Source: Dentipellis sp. KUC8613 (lineage: Eukaryota > Basidiomycota > Agaricomycetes > Russulales > Hericiaceae). Taken from it: 64,000 nt of DNA. Of the stretch, positions 32,509 to 43,956 are shown piece by piece. Numbering within the stretch: position 1 is the stretch's first letter; the number at the start of each line of letters is the position of its first letter. The DNA lies in NCBI GenBank assembly GCA_002286715.1, contig NSJX01000051.1, positions 119,542 through 183,541 on the forward strand, given 5' to 3'. The position numbers and the translations under genes were made by a program. The notes below the pieces were generated by a model. That model was not told the origin of the DNA. It made no database searches and was given only the letters and a program-made list of their open reading frames with translations.

Positions 32509-33220
32509 TTTGGTGGGTCTTGAGGATACAGGCTACGGTCCGACGCTGGAGGATGTCACCAAGGTTCCCCGCCACACTTGGGGCGTGGGAACTGTACAGT
32601 TTTTCGGGAATTGCCGGGAGGCGGTGGCTGCGGGCGGTGGCAACCCGCGCCCGGCACAGGAAATAATTTGAATTTCGCCGTCACCGACATTTCATTTCGT
32701 TTGACAACTCATGTCGGCATGCTAGCTGCCTTCCCGTTTCTCGCCTTTGTTGTCTGTCGCCTGTAGTTCCTGACTGTATTTCCCCCATGCGGCCGTGTCT
32801 TGCGCCGTGCGGGCGGCCTGTTGCAGCGAGGTGCCCCATAATCGGTATACTACAATATTTACTCCTCCCAATCACGCATGCAACTTGCCTTGCGAGGCGT
32901 CCCAGGTAACGGCACTCTCCTCATTGCCTAGGCAGCTGACCCGCGGTTCTGAGACGTTGTATCACCGTGCGCGTCACCGATCATGGCTCTGTATGTTCTT
33001 CAGCTGCCTCGTTGTCCCCGGCAGGCATATGGCAGCTACCATCGCCCGTTCCAGCCGACTTCTGCCTACCGCCAGCATCTGTTCGGCATCTTGATGTGGG
33101 CGCAAGGCCGAGCGCGTTGCTGCGAGCCAGGAGACGCATCAGCACGTGATGCCCGGGCTGCGTTTTCTGCTGAGAAAAGGCCCCGCTTCCGCTTATCCAT
33201 CGCCCTCCTTTCCTCCCGCC
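32509..33220. promoter_or_regulatory. divergent promoter region of RPL23 and the F-box/LRR gene
   Basis: 712 bp between divergent starts. It is mixed in composition, and no TATA box, RNA gene or repeat is clear. Open frames here overlap the real starts in other frames and have no recognisable protein. Confidence 0.4.
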
Positions 33221-34910
33221 ATGCACAGGCTCTGGCACAACCTGGATGTCGTCGCCTTGATTGTCGACCACATCAGGGCCTCCATCGACTACAGCGACGA
33301 ACACGGCGACCCCACCGGCTATCGCTCGCTCGCGGCGCTCGCGAGGGTGTGCAAAGTGATATCCCCCATCGCATTGAATTCGCTCTGGCATGAATTGACC
33401 GACCTTCGGCCTATACACGAGTTGTTGAGGGTCATTCCTGCTGGAGACACCTCCCAGGTATGGCGGGCAATTTCTGAGCGCAGTGCGGTCCTGACGATCG
33501 TCTGCCCTCCAGCTAGACGGGAGCGCACGCTGGGACATATTTGACGCGTATGCATCCCGAGTTCGCGCTGTGAGGATGAACAACTTCCGAGACGACGTCA
33601 CAGCCAATGTGCGAGCGGCCCTCAAGCAGCGTACGCCCCTGCTTCCCTGCCTCCAGGCTCTGTCGTGGGTCTGCCGCGGATCGTCGCTCCGATATCTGCC
33701 CTGTTTCGCGTCCTCAATGCTAAGCACGGTATGGCTCTACCCTACGTCCACTTGGATCTTGCACGATGAACTTCGCCCGCCCCTCGTTGACCTCCTGCGC
33801 GGCCTCAGCGACAACTCTCCGAACCTCCGCGAGCTCTCCCTCACCGGCTTCATCATGCACGAGCAGACTGAGTCCGTGGCACGGGATAACCTGCAGCAGG
33901 TGGCCTCGCTCCGCGCGCTCTCCGTTCTATCCATAGACCTCCGCTTCGTCATCTGCCCGAACACGGTGCAAGTCCTGTCCGGCATGCCGCACCTGCGTTC
34001 GCTCTACTTCTCCAGTCTGAGCGAGGACCCACCCCCCTCGCGCGCATTCACCGCCGCGCGCGCCGGCTTCGACAAGCTCACCTGCCTGACGCTCGCCATG
34101 TCGCGCGGGCTGACCGAGATGGTCCTCGAGGCGCTCCCGCCGTGCGGCGTGACGTACGTGCGCATGTCCACGGGCCCGCACGGCGGGGTGCGCCACCTCG
34201 CGCGGCTCTTCGGGCCCACGCTCGCGTCGCTCGAGCTCGCGTGCGACGTGCCCGCCGCGGACGCGGCCGAGCAGATGCGCGCGGGCGTCGTCGCGCACCT
34301 GCACCTGTGCGGCCTCACGAAGGTCATCCTCGGCTTCCCGCACGCGCACGCGGTCACGGACAGCCTGTGCGGCGAGATGGCCGCCGCGTGGCCGCGCCTG
34401 CAGAGCCTGAAGCTGCGCCGCTTCCCGCGCATGGTCGACGACGGCTGGACGGCGGGCATGGCGACGCTCGAGGGCCTCGTGCCGTTCGCGCAGCGCTGCC
34501 CCGAGCTGCGCGAGCTCGCGATCAACATCGATGCGTCGGGCAGCCACTGGGGCGCCGTCGCGGTTGGCCCGACGAGGAGCCGGCTGTGCACGCTCGACCT
34601 CGCGCAGAGCACGGTGACGGCTCCTGAAGCCGTTGCAGAGTTTGTGCTGCGCGTGTTCCCCGAGCTCGCGTCGCTGTCGTGCAACTACCGACGCCCGCTG
34701 GGCCCGAACGAGGATATCGAGGCGATGCCGGAAAACGTGTCACGGCGGCAGATGCAGAAGAGGGTGGTAGCACTGGTGGGTGGAGCAATAGTTCATGTTT
34801 GTGTTGGTGGTGCTGACGACGAGAACAGCAGCGTGCGCGGAAGCGGGTGTGCGAGCAGCCGTGTTTCTGGTATGGAGAGGACAGGTGGGCGTGAGGAGCA
34901 TTACTATTAG
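33221..34910 (+). CDS. F-box/LRR-like protein
   Basis: Exon 1 33221-33457 and exon 2 33513-34910 (55-bp intron, GTATGG...TCCAG) keep frame for about 544 residues. MHRLWHNLDVVALIVDHIRA and YRSLAALARVCKVISPIALN form an F-box-like pair of helices with the final LW motif (NSLWHEL). A series of leucine-rich repeats follows (NLRELSLTGFI, HLRSLYFSSL, KLTCLTLAM, RLQSLKLRRFP, ELRELAINID, RLCTLDLAQST). It is probably an SCF substrate adaptor; large families of such proteins are typical of polypores. The last ~70 residues are low-complexity. It is not closely similar to the F-box pair at 29446 and 48082. Confidence 0.85.
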
Positions 34911-35331
34911 AGCACATACCATACTATAGTACATTATTATTGCAGCCATCCTGGAGGTGGATTATGATATACCTAAAAAGTGGAATGGGAAAGACGAGCG
35001 CCTATAAGCTTAGCGATCACGCCTCGTTGTTTGAGTCGTCCGGCGTGGCTGTTGCTTGGTTTGCTTTCTCTGCTCATCCCAGGGCGGCCTCCCCCGTTCT
35101 TTTTCAATACCCTCACCCGCATCGTCCTCCGCGACAGATCTGCCTTCTTTCCTTCTATTTTGTTTCTTTTGTTTTCCTCTTCCAGCCCATCCCGTACCCC
35201 CGCCATCACCGCGTGTTCGCGCCTCCACTCCGAACCGCAACTAAGGCGTCTTCCTGCTTATCTTCCCCATCTAACCCGCCTACGCGCCCCATTCGCGCCA
35301 TCGTACTCGCAATCTCTCTCCGATTCGTGCA

Positions 35332-36248
35332 ATGTCCAACGCCGCGTCGTCGTCGTCCACTCCCACCGCCTCCTCGTCCAACGCCGGCTCGGGGCCCAAC
35401 GCGCACCCGATGCTCGAGAACAACGACGAGAAGAACAGCGTGGTCATCAAGGTCGGCATGGTCGGAGACTCGCAGATCGGAAAGACGAGCTTGATGGTCA
35501 AATACGTCGAGGGCAGCTTCGACGAGGACTACATCCAGACGCTGGGTACGTCTCCCTGCTCCCGCCCTCTCCCGCTGCGTCCGAGCATCGCTCACGCGCC
35601 ACAGGCGTCAATTTCATGGAGAAGACCATCTCGGTGCGGCGGACGACCATCACATTTTCGATATGGGATTTGGGCGGCCAGCGCGAGTTTGTGAACATGC
35701 TCCCGCTCGTGTGCAACGATGCCGTTGCCATTTTGTTCATGTTCGATCTCTCGCGCAAATCCACGCTCAACTCGGTCAAGGAGTGGTATCGACAAGCACG
35801 GGGGTTCAACAAGGTCAGTGTCGTTGCGTTGATGCTGTTCGGGCCATTGCCTTTAGGACGGCGCGGATGCCAACACGACGCGACGTGCCATGCCCGAGAC
35901 ACAATCGAATCTGACTTTGCCTCCCGTTCGCAGACAGCAATCCCCTTCCTCATCGGCACCAAATTCGACACCTTCGCCACCTTCCCGCGAGACGAGCAAG
36001 AAGAAATCACAAAGCAGGTTCGTGCCCTTCGCCCCGCCACCGCGCGCCTCTGCTGAAAAGTGCCCTCTCCGCAGGCGAAGCGCTTCGCGAAAGCGATGCA
36101 CGCGTCGCTCATCTTCTGCTCGACGTCTGCGTCCATCAACGTGCAGAAGATCTTCAAAATCGTCCTCGCAAAGGCGTTCGATCTCAAATGCGTCATCCCC
36201 GAGATCGAGGGCGTCGGCGAGCCCGTGCTGATCTACGTCGATGTATAA
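35332..36248 (+). CDS. spg1: septum-promoting Ras-like GTPase Spg1/Tem1
   Basis: Top switch of the septation initiation / mitotic exit network, acting at the spindle pole body. Exons 35332-35545, 35605-35813, 35934-36017 and 36075-36248 keep frame for 226 residues. A Ser-rich tail of about 30 residues precedes the G domain: P-loop GDSQIGKTS, switch I region [14 protein letters not shown], switch [11 protein letters not shown], then [24 protein letters not shown] (the NKxD position reads GTKFD) and [14 protein letters not shown] (the SAK position). There is no C-terminal CaaX box, as usual for this subfamily. The very high conservation of the core makes the assignment secure. Confidence 0.96.
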
Positions 36249-37671
36249 CCTTGAGCATGGTTTGGGTTCGGGTTTGGGTTGCGATATCTGGGATCCGTCG
36301 GGGGTTGGGGAGTCTGGTTGGGATGCTGGCGAGGGTCGTGGGGGAACGAGCGGTGGTGCGGCCTCTAACTGCTGAATTGGCCAGACGTGTGTTGACCCTT
36401 GGACTCTGCTTGTACGCTACGCGCGTAGGCAGACAGCGGACAGGCTGATGGGGCGTGTGTGTGCGCCTGTGGGGATGGTGTCCTCTACGACAGTAGACCC
36501 ACTGTTGTATCACACGCGGCGCACATCCGACTGCCGCAGAAATAGACGAAAACTCGCCCGACTCGCCCGCCGTCCGCCGTCGCCCACCGCCCCGTCGTGT
36601 AAAATACACCATTCAACGTGTGGATTATCAAGGACTTTCCGAAGCCTGTCGTTCGTGTCGTGTTGTGTCGCGGATCCCGTCTTCCCCATACCCTTCCCAG
36701 ATATCCCTTCCTTTCACTTCTTCCACCCCCTTGCCCATCCCATCTCCATCCATCCCCATTCCCATTCCCACTTCACCGTCTTGGTCGTCACTGCATCTCA
36801 TTTCTCTCTGATCTTGTCCACCCTACGTAACGGTACTTATTATTTGCGTCTTATTTTCCTCCGCGTGTTGTCGCTTGCTGTCTATCTCTCTCGCTCTTCA
36901 TTGCTCCATCGTCTGCACCAATATCTACTTCCCCCTCACCTTCTCTCCGCCCGTACCCCCATACCTCCCTTCCGAATTCCGAATTCCGAATTCCGCCTTC
37001 AACTCAATCCTGTCTTCCATATCGATATTTTTCAATGCTATTTGCTCCTACGCAGACACATATACTCCTTGATTTTCAGCGCAGATTACCTTCCCCACCC
37101 CGACAACCCGTCACCCACACTCCTTAATAGCCCGCAATGCCGTGTCGCCCATGCCCCATGCCCCATGCCCGTTCCGCGCCCACGGCGGTTCGCATATCAT
37201 ACGCATACGCCCGCGTCGTCAATTTCACGCAGGCTGGCACCGGCCCCGACACTGGCATCTGCACCCCCCCTCCATCCTCTGCAGTGTACTCTACCCCGCC
37301 TCCCCTATGACCACCCTTTCCGTCTCTCTCTGTCTCCGTCTCAGTCTCTTTCGTTCCTGATCTATCCGCCCGCCCGAGGACGCGAGGACGGCGCGCTAAT
37401 TAAATGCATCGCTATGGTAATTATTGATTTTGCAGACAAAATTCAGAAATAGAGTGCTGGATTTCTGGTCATCGGGGCGTTCGTTGGTTTGCAAGATCGT
37501 ACTCGTACATGGCGCGTGGGGAGCATGTAAGTATGGCTGGTACGGCTAGCGCTACGGCTACACTGCAGATACATTGTCAGGAGCCCTGCTGATTCAGTGT
37601 ATGGCCGGAGGTCTACGTTTGGTGTTTGGTCGTGTAACGTTTAAGGGCTGTCGGTATTCGTATTTAAGGAC
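36249..37671. other. long non-coding stretch with G-rich start and pyrimidine-rich middle
   Basis: Just after the Spg1 stop (36254-36285) the + strand reads like GGTTTGGGTTCGGGTTTGGG. From 36600 to 37370 the + strand is strongly C/T-rich, with CCCATTCCCATTCCCA-like runs near 36755 and three tandem GAATTCCG units at about 36970-36995. Long open frames here are simple-composition artefacts. No gene is supported. Confidence 0.7.
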
Positions 37672-39742
37672 TCAGGTTTCGGGCATGATGCTGAAGTCGA
37701 TGCATCCGACATTGAGGCGCTCGAACGGCTCGATTGGCGCTACATGAAATCCAACAGCCCCAATCAGCCTCAAGCCCCTCATCCAACACGATACCAGGAG
37801 CGAAAAAGCAACGCACCAGGCTCCAGCACATGCACCGAGCCCACGCCCACATTTACCGGGACGCTATACGGGACGAGCGCGAGCGTCGTCGGCTGCGGGC
37901 TCTCGTCCGGGTCCTGGTACAGCTCGAGGTCGGGCGGGCGGTGCGCGGCGTTCCACGTGAAGAAGACGCGGCGGTCGGACAGCTGCACGCAGCTGAGCGC
38001 GACGAACGCGAGGTGGCTGTCGAGCGGCGGCACGCCGTGCACCGCGAGCCGCGGGAAGGACGGCAGCGGCTGCCGGAACAGGTGCGGCGCGCGCTGCGGC
38101 GGCTTCACGCCGTGCGCGGACGCGTCGAGGTGCAGGATCAGCAGTTTGTCGGTCTGCGGGGGCGCGGACGAACGCGTGAGTGGAGCGGAGGGGGCGGAGG
38201 GGGCATGGAGATGGACACGTACGGTGGCGACGCACACGCGCCCGTGCTCGAGCGCGAGGTACGTCGAGAGCGACGCGCCGGGCCCGAGGCGCAGCTCGAC
38301 TGCGATGTCGGCGAACGTGCACTCCTGCCTGCAGATGCGCTCGAAGTTCTCGATGAGGATGACGCATTCACGTTCGCAGAGGATCACCAGGTCGCGGCCG
38401 TCCTCCGATACATGGACTGCGTGGTCACACAGACGGGCCGTCAGACAACGCCCAGCTACGAGAGACCAGAGGCGTACCTGCCATGATACCCCCGCGCGGG
38501 CCGCACACGAGTGACATCCTCTGGTCGAGCGGCCTGAGGCGCACGGGCGCGACGACCGCGTCAGACGTATACGAGCGAACCTGGTCGTACAGGTGCGGGG
38601 GGTCGCCCGACGTGATGAGGCGCGCCTCGGCCGCGTCGTCCTCCGTCACCGTCATGACGCGCGCGCCGTCCGCGCGCGCAAACACGAAGAGCTCCTCGTT
38701 CGCGCACACGAACACGTGGCGCGCGCCGAGCTCGACGTAGTTCACGCCGAGCAGGTCGTCCATCTCGACCGTGTGCTCGATCGTCTGCACGCGCGCGCCC
38801 GTGCGCACGTCGTGCAGGTACGCGTGCCGCTCGCCCGCCGTGAGCAGCGTCGGGTACACGAAGCGGTATGCGCGCGTCGGCTCGGGCATCTCGAGCAGCG
38901 CCCACGGCTTGAAGACCCCGCGCCCGCTGGTGCCCCACCGGTTGGAGGAGTTGAGCGCGGCCTGCTGTTGGAACGCGTCGGGCGGGGCATCTGGCGCGCA
39001 GGCGTCGGGCTCGTCGGGGGGGAAGTGCGAGGCGAGGCGCCAGACTTCCTTGTAGTTTCCGATGCGGTCGAAGACGAGGAAGCCATTTCCGTATTCGCAG
39101 TGGGCGTATTCCCGCACGTAGTTCTGCGGCTGCTGTTCAGTATGGGCTCGAAGTGAGAGGGATAAGGTCGCTCACGGAGGAGAGGGTCCAGAGGGTGCGG
39201 TCGGGAAAGAGCTGCGTCACGGTGATGCCTCCATGGCTGTGGGTCGTGATGCAGATCTGCTCTTTCTCGTCGACCTTGATGCGGTGGACGCGGTTGCCTG
39301 CACGATGGAGAGTGCGGATCACAGAGCGACCTTTACCGAGCCAGTTCCTCTCGAGGTGGAAGCGTCGTCGGCCTGCAACAATCAAGAAATTCAGCTCCCG
39401 GCAGGTCAGAGAAGATAAGGGAAGAAGGGCAGTGCACAGGCGCCCTGCAGGCCTCCGCCTCGATGGATAATGTGCGGAGAAATTAGGCTCACAGAACTCC
39501 TTCCAGCTAGTGACGCTATCCCAGAGCTTTCCCCGATGATCGATTAGGACCTCTGCGAGCTGGACACGCGATGACGGTATGAAATGGTGGAGAAGCGCGG
39601 CCCAGTGATATACGGAACTCTCGTTATTTGATATCAGATCTCTGCAGCGCCGAGAAACGAGATAGAACGAGGCGATGGATTGTAATGGCAGGTAGGAGAC
39701 GATCCCCAGGACAAGTTCGGGTGGTACGTCCAGGAGCAACAT
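37672..39742 (-). CDS. F-box protein with C-terminal beta-rich (WD-like) region
   Basis: ATG 39742 starts a clear F-box: LLLDVPPELVLGIVSYLPLQ, SIASFYLVSRRCRDLISNNE. After introns come short strand-like units: RTLHRAGNRVHRIKVDEKEQ, ICITTHSHGGITV, YGNGFLVFDRIGNYKEVWRL, AYLHDVRTGARVQTIEHTVE, LGARHVFVCANEELFVFARA, YLALEHGRVCVATV, LVPYSVPVNVGVGSVHV. These suggest a degenerate beta-propeller for substrate binding in an SCF ubiquitin ligase. The last intron joins LEP to APIEPFERLNVGCIDFSIMP, ending ET, with the stop at 37672-37674; unspliced, the frame would end at 37779 instead. The middle exons are very GC-rich. Confidence 0.82.
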
Positions 39743-41403
39743 GGCGATGGTGGAGATAATTATGCAGAGCTTTCAAGATTTTTATGTAGACCTTTTGTAG
39801 GCTGGGTGACGGTGCTGGAGTGGGCAGAACGCCATGCGCCAGAGCTGACTTTCGAGTGGTGGAGTTCAAGTTGCTCAGGAGGTGCGGGGTAATCTAATCT
39901 AATCTCTTGCTCAAAGGCCTCTTGAATCTTGATTACACACTAGGCTCTCGCTCAAAGTCAGTCAGTTACTTCTACTTCCTACCACTCAATTAGAGCCATC
40001 TTTTCCGGCTTTCTCCAGAGCTTGTGACAATCAACTCGTAGCTCAAGGCGAAAGTTTGAGTAGATTGCGGTACGCAGGTCCAGCATCGTCACATTGAGAC
40101 AAGCAGGTATGAACATTCCTGAAGTTTAGCGCTCTCAGGCGGAAGACAATCATAATCGGCTTCTATAGGGATGGAGAGCATCAAAGTAACTCGATAATGC
40201 TTGCCGCTCACAAGTTGGGGCCAGGGAAATATGGTCACCTGGTTGGCCCGGAAATTCTTATAACAGAACGACTATCTTCTGTCAAGGTTTGTAAAGGAGA
40301 CTACCGAAAAGTCCCTGCCGACGACTTTCATCACCAACGAGATCTGAAAGTCTCCCATGTGCTACAAGTCTTACTTGTTGCCACATTATGGCCACAGGTC
40401 AGTCTGAGAGATGATATTGACGAAGCTCGGCAGACTCGGTAATGGAACCAGAAAGGTAGTGACGACCGCATGGACCGCATCAGCAGCCGCTCTCACCACG
40501 CGCAACACCCCTGCCCGCTTCTTCCATCTTTATCTGTCTCTGGACCGACCCTTCGTCGTGCCCTTGCTCACCGGTGGGTTATCAGGCTCAATCGAAATTA
40601 TGGGCATGTTTCAGCGACCGCTCAACTTCGCGCTACCTCCTTATCTACTGTGTTCAGACACTCCTCCAGGGGTGTGGACGAGATAGAGGCGGTAGCCATC
40701 TCTTCTTGACGTTGCGTGTCCCTAGCCGAAAACTCGTCGCGTCCGAAGTGATTCCGCGCCCCGTTCATCATGCAATGAAGCTGGCCCACGCAGCATGTTA
40801 TCACCTGGACAACAATGAATATCACCATCGCATCAAGCGCAAATACAGTCAGCTTCTCTAAATGCTCTTCAGCATAGTTCTCAGGACAGTCTTCTTGGCT
40901 TTACACCGCGCATCTGCACGTGGTTCGCGTCTGCATCTGTGCGATATGGACCCTTGCTACTTATCGCAGGTCACTTGCTCCCTGAGACTACGCGCGCTAA
41001 TACCCCGCCAACCCCGTTCCATATGGCCTGCGATACTTCCTCGTGGTTTCCCGCTTATGCATCCATCTGGTCGCGTAGCTCGTCGCTCTCTTCGCGAAAT
41101 GCACCGCATGGATGTTGCTCTTTGCAGGTCGCCTGTTCAGCCCACCCTTGCAGCATCTGGACATCCTTCCTTTCGCCCCTTCCGTCTGACCACCGCCCAC
41201 GCTGCTCACATCTATGGCGGATCGCGACATCTTATCTTGGCTTGCAGTTGGAATTTAAACGCGGCCGAGAGATTCGCACAGGCACGCACAACCGGTCCTG
41301 GTCCGAGTACAAATAGGTCGCGCGTACATCCTAAGGTGCCCAGACGCGAGTCCCTGCCCAAAGCCCGACTTCTCTGCTGCTTCTGCCGACTAGCCTGGCT
41401 GCG
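39743..41403. other. 1.7-kb intergenic region, no gene seen
   Basis: Contains a short TCTAA-type repeat (AATCTAATCTAATCT at about 39890-39905) and otherwise unremarkable sequence with stops in all frames. An open frame at 40862-41629 enters the chitinase in the wrong frame and is not a gene. The chitinase promoter must lie in the last few hundred bases. Confidence 0.5.
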
Positions 41404-43650
41404 ATGTCGAGGCCTTCTGTGTTCAAGCGTCTTTACGCTGTCGCCGCGGCGCTCTTTGCTGTCGTCGCCGTTGCGAATGCGACGCAGGTCATGCAGCGTC
41501 CTGCTAGCTACAAGCAGACGCCGCATAACTATACTATTGGACACCCGAAGCCGCAGATTATCCAAAAGCGTGCGGGGTCGAAGATCAATGCTGGTTACTT
41601 CACGAATTGGTGCGTCCAGGCCGATCTAATTGGTGCTCTTCTGGTCTTAACGTCAGCGGTGGTTTGCAGGGGTATTTACGGTGCTAACTTCCGTGAGTCC
41701 TTGTATACTGGACAGTCGATAGAGATTTTGAACGGCGCTTGCAGAACCTACCGACATTATCCCGTCCGAGCTGTCGCATATTTTGTATGCGTTTGCCGAC
41801 GTGTCTGCCAGCACGGGTGCTATTTCCCTCACCGACTCCTACGCTGATGAGCAGGCAAGCAGTGTCTTTCGATTACCACTGAGGTCTCTCTGATCACTCT
41901 CGAATTATAGAAACACTTCCCTGGGGATTCGTGGGACGAACCAGGCAACAACCTTTACGGATGCTTGAAGCAGCTGTATTTGCTGAAGTTGGCGAACAGG
42001 TCAGCATAAGAAATATCGCAACGATAAATTGAACAAGCGCTCACCTAATTTCTACCGCACAGGAATCTGAAGGTTCTCCTGTCGGTCGGTGGCTACACGT
42101 ACTCCCAGGAAGGCCACTTCTCCTTCGTTACGAGTTCGAGCCTCCGCGCCACCTTCGTGCAGAACGCTGTTCAGCTCATTGAGGACTACGGATTCGACGG
42201 CATGTGCGTGTCTCACTCCCAGCTCATCGAGGCTGAACTGACCGTGTCAATAGCGACTTGGATTTCGAGTACCCGTCCAACTCGGCGCAGGGTCAGGGTT
42301 TCGCCGACCTCTACACCGAATTGCGAACGGCGTTTACTACTCTACAGAACCAGAAGGGCGACTCTGAGCCCTACCAGCTGACTGTAAGCACACACGGTCC
42401 ATTTCCCTTCGCATACTAACAAATTACTGAATAGTCTGCTGTATCTGCGGGTGCGGACAACTATGCCAACCTGGTGGTGCCTCAAATGAACTCTGCTCTG
42501 ACGTACTGGAATCTGATGGTGAGCCTCTCGTCGTAGGCATTGTGACGATACTAACGAGTTTGATTTCTTGGCCAGGCGTATGACTATGCTGGCTCGTGGC
42601 TCACCTTCGCCGACAACCAAGCGAACCTTTATGGCGGTGCGCGCACGGGTGTGAGCACCGATATGGCCGTGAAGCACTTCCTCTCCGCAGGTGCCGACGC
42701 CGACAAGATCATCATGGGTATCCCTCTGTACGGACGTGCCTTCGAGCAGACCACCGGGCTTGGCGCTCCCTACAACGGGGTGAGTGTGCCATATATCTGG
42801 AAAAATGGATTCGGTCATTTAGCTGATATGAACTTGGTGTCAGGTTGGCACTGGTACGATCCAAGCGGGCATATACTCCTATACAACCCTTCCTCTCGCC
42901 GGCGCACAGGTCTTCGAGAACACCACCGATGTGTCCAGCTATTCTTACGACTCGGCCAAGCAGGAGCTCGTCTCCTACGACACGCCGCACATCGTCACCC
43001 TCAAAGCCCAGTACGTCCAGTCGAAGGGGCTCGGTGGCTCCATGTACTGGGATGTAAGTGCCTTTATCCACTCTTCCATACCATATCAGAAATATTAACG
43101 CTGCGAACAGCTCTCCACCGACAAGACCGGCTCGAACTCCCTCGTCGGCACCGTCAAAGGCGTCTACGGCAGCCTCGATCAGACAGAAAACCACATCAAG
43201 TAAGACCCTTCTCTTTGCCCCCAAGCACTCCCTCCCTGACATTTGCTCACACGCATTCAGCTTTCCCACCAGCAAGTGGGACAACATTCGCAACAACATG
43301 GGTCAAAGCGGGTCTACCCCGCCCACGTCGTCCTCGTCCACGTCCGCGCCCGGCTCGGGTCCGACCGGTGGCCCCGGACAGTGTTCTAGCGTAGGCGCAT
43401 GGGCAGCAGGAACTGTGTATGTGGGAGGCAACACGGCTACTTACAGTGCGTCGCTGGTTTTTTGATTGGTGCGCTGCGGGCATAGTGCTAACGCAGACTT
43501 GCAACGTAGATGGCCACCTCTGGACGGCGAAGTGGTGGACGCAGGGTGATACCCCTGGCGGATCTGGTAAGTGTCCGACTGTGTAGATTCTTCATATGCT
43601 CATTGCATGCTGGTGCAGCTGGTGTCTGGACTGACGACGGTGCTTGTTGA
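41404..43650 (+). CDS. secreted chitinase, GH18 with C-terminal chitin-binding domain (CBM5/12)
   Basis: Hydrolyses chitin in the wall or in the surroundings. Signal peptide [20 protein letters not shown] with A-x-A near residues 24-26, then a short pro-region ending in a Kex2-type KR at residues 55-56. GH18 barrel: [33 protein letters not shown], catalytic DGIDLDFEYP (split by an intron, acid/base Glu present), [42 protein letters not shown] Thr/Ser/Pro/Gly linker leads to a CBM5/12-like module ([34 protein letters not shown]). About a dozen introns. Stop 43648-43650. Confidence 0.95.
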
Positions 43651-43956
43651 ACGCACGTCAACCTTGACCGGTGGTCTGTGAAACTCACGAGCGCAAGAAT
43701 CTAATTTAAACATTATGGCGAGGCAGGATGGGGGGCAACAATTTGTAGCTTTTTCTGTGTATTTCTTAGGTGGTCTTCGGTGTTTCGTTTTCTTTGGGTC
43801 CGGGGTTCGTATCTGGTGCTGAAACCAGTATTATAACCATTCGCTTACCGTGGGTGTTGCAATATACTTATTCTTCGATATCCATGCAAATATCATGGGA
43901 GTCTGCGCTGTGAAGCCGAACCAAGCAGCAAGGCGAAAGAGATACAGTGGAAGATA

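Noticed and set aside
34980..36056. 358-codon + frame overlapping spg1
   Set aside because: Wrong frame relative to the certain GTPase exons for most of its length; part of it only reads spg1 exon 2 by chance.
36448..37452. 334-codon + frame after spg1
   Set aside because: Pyrimidine-rich DNA gives a simple P/S/H/F/L-rich translation without domains, and no similar protein is recalled.
40862..41629. 255-codon + frame before and into the chitinase
   Set aside because: Overlaps the chitinase signal peptide in another frame; Arg/Leu/Ser-rich shadow.
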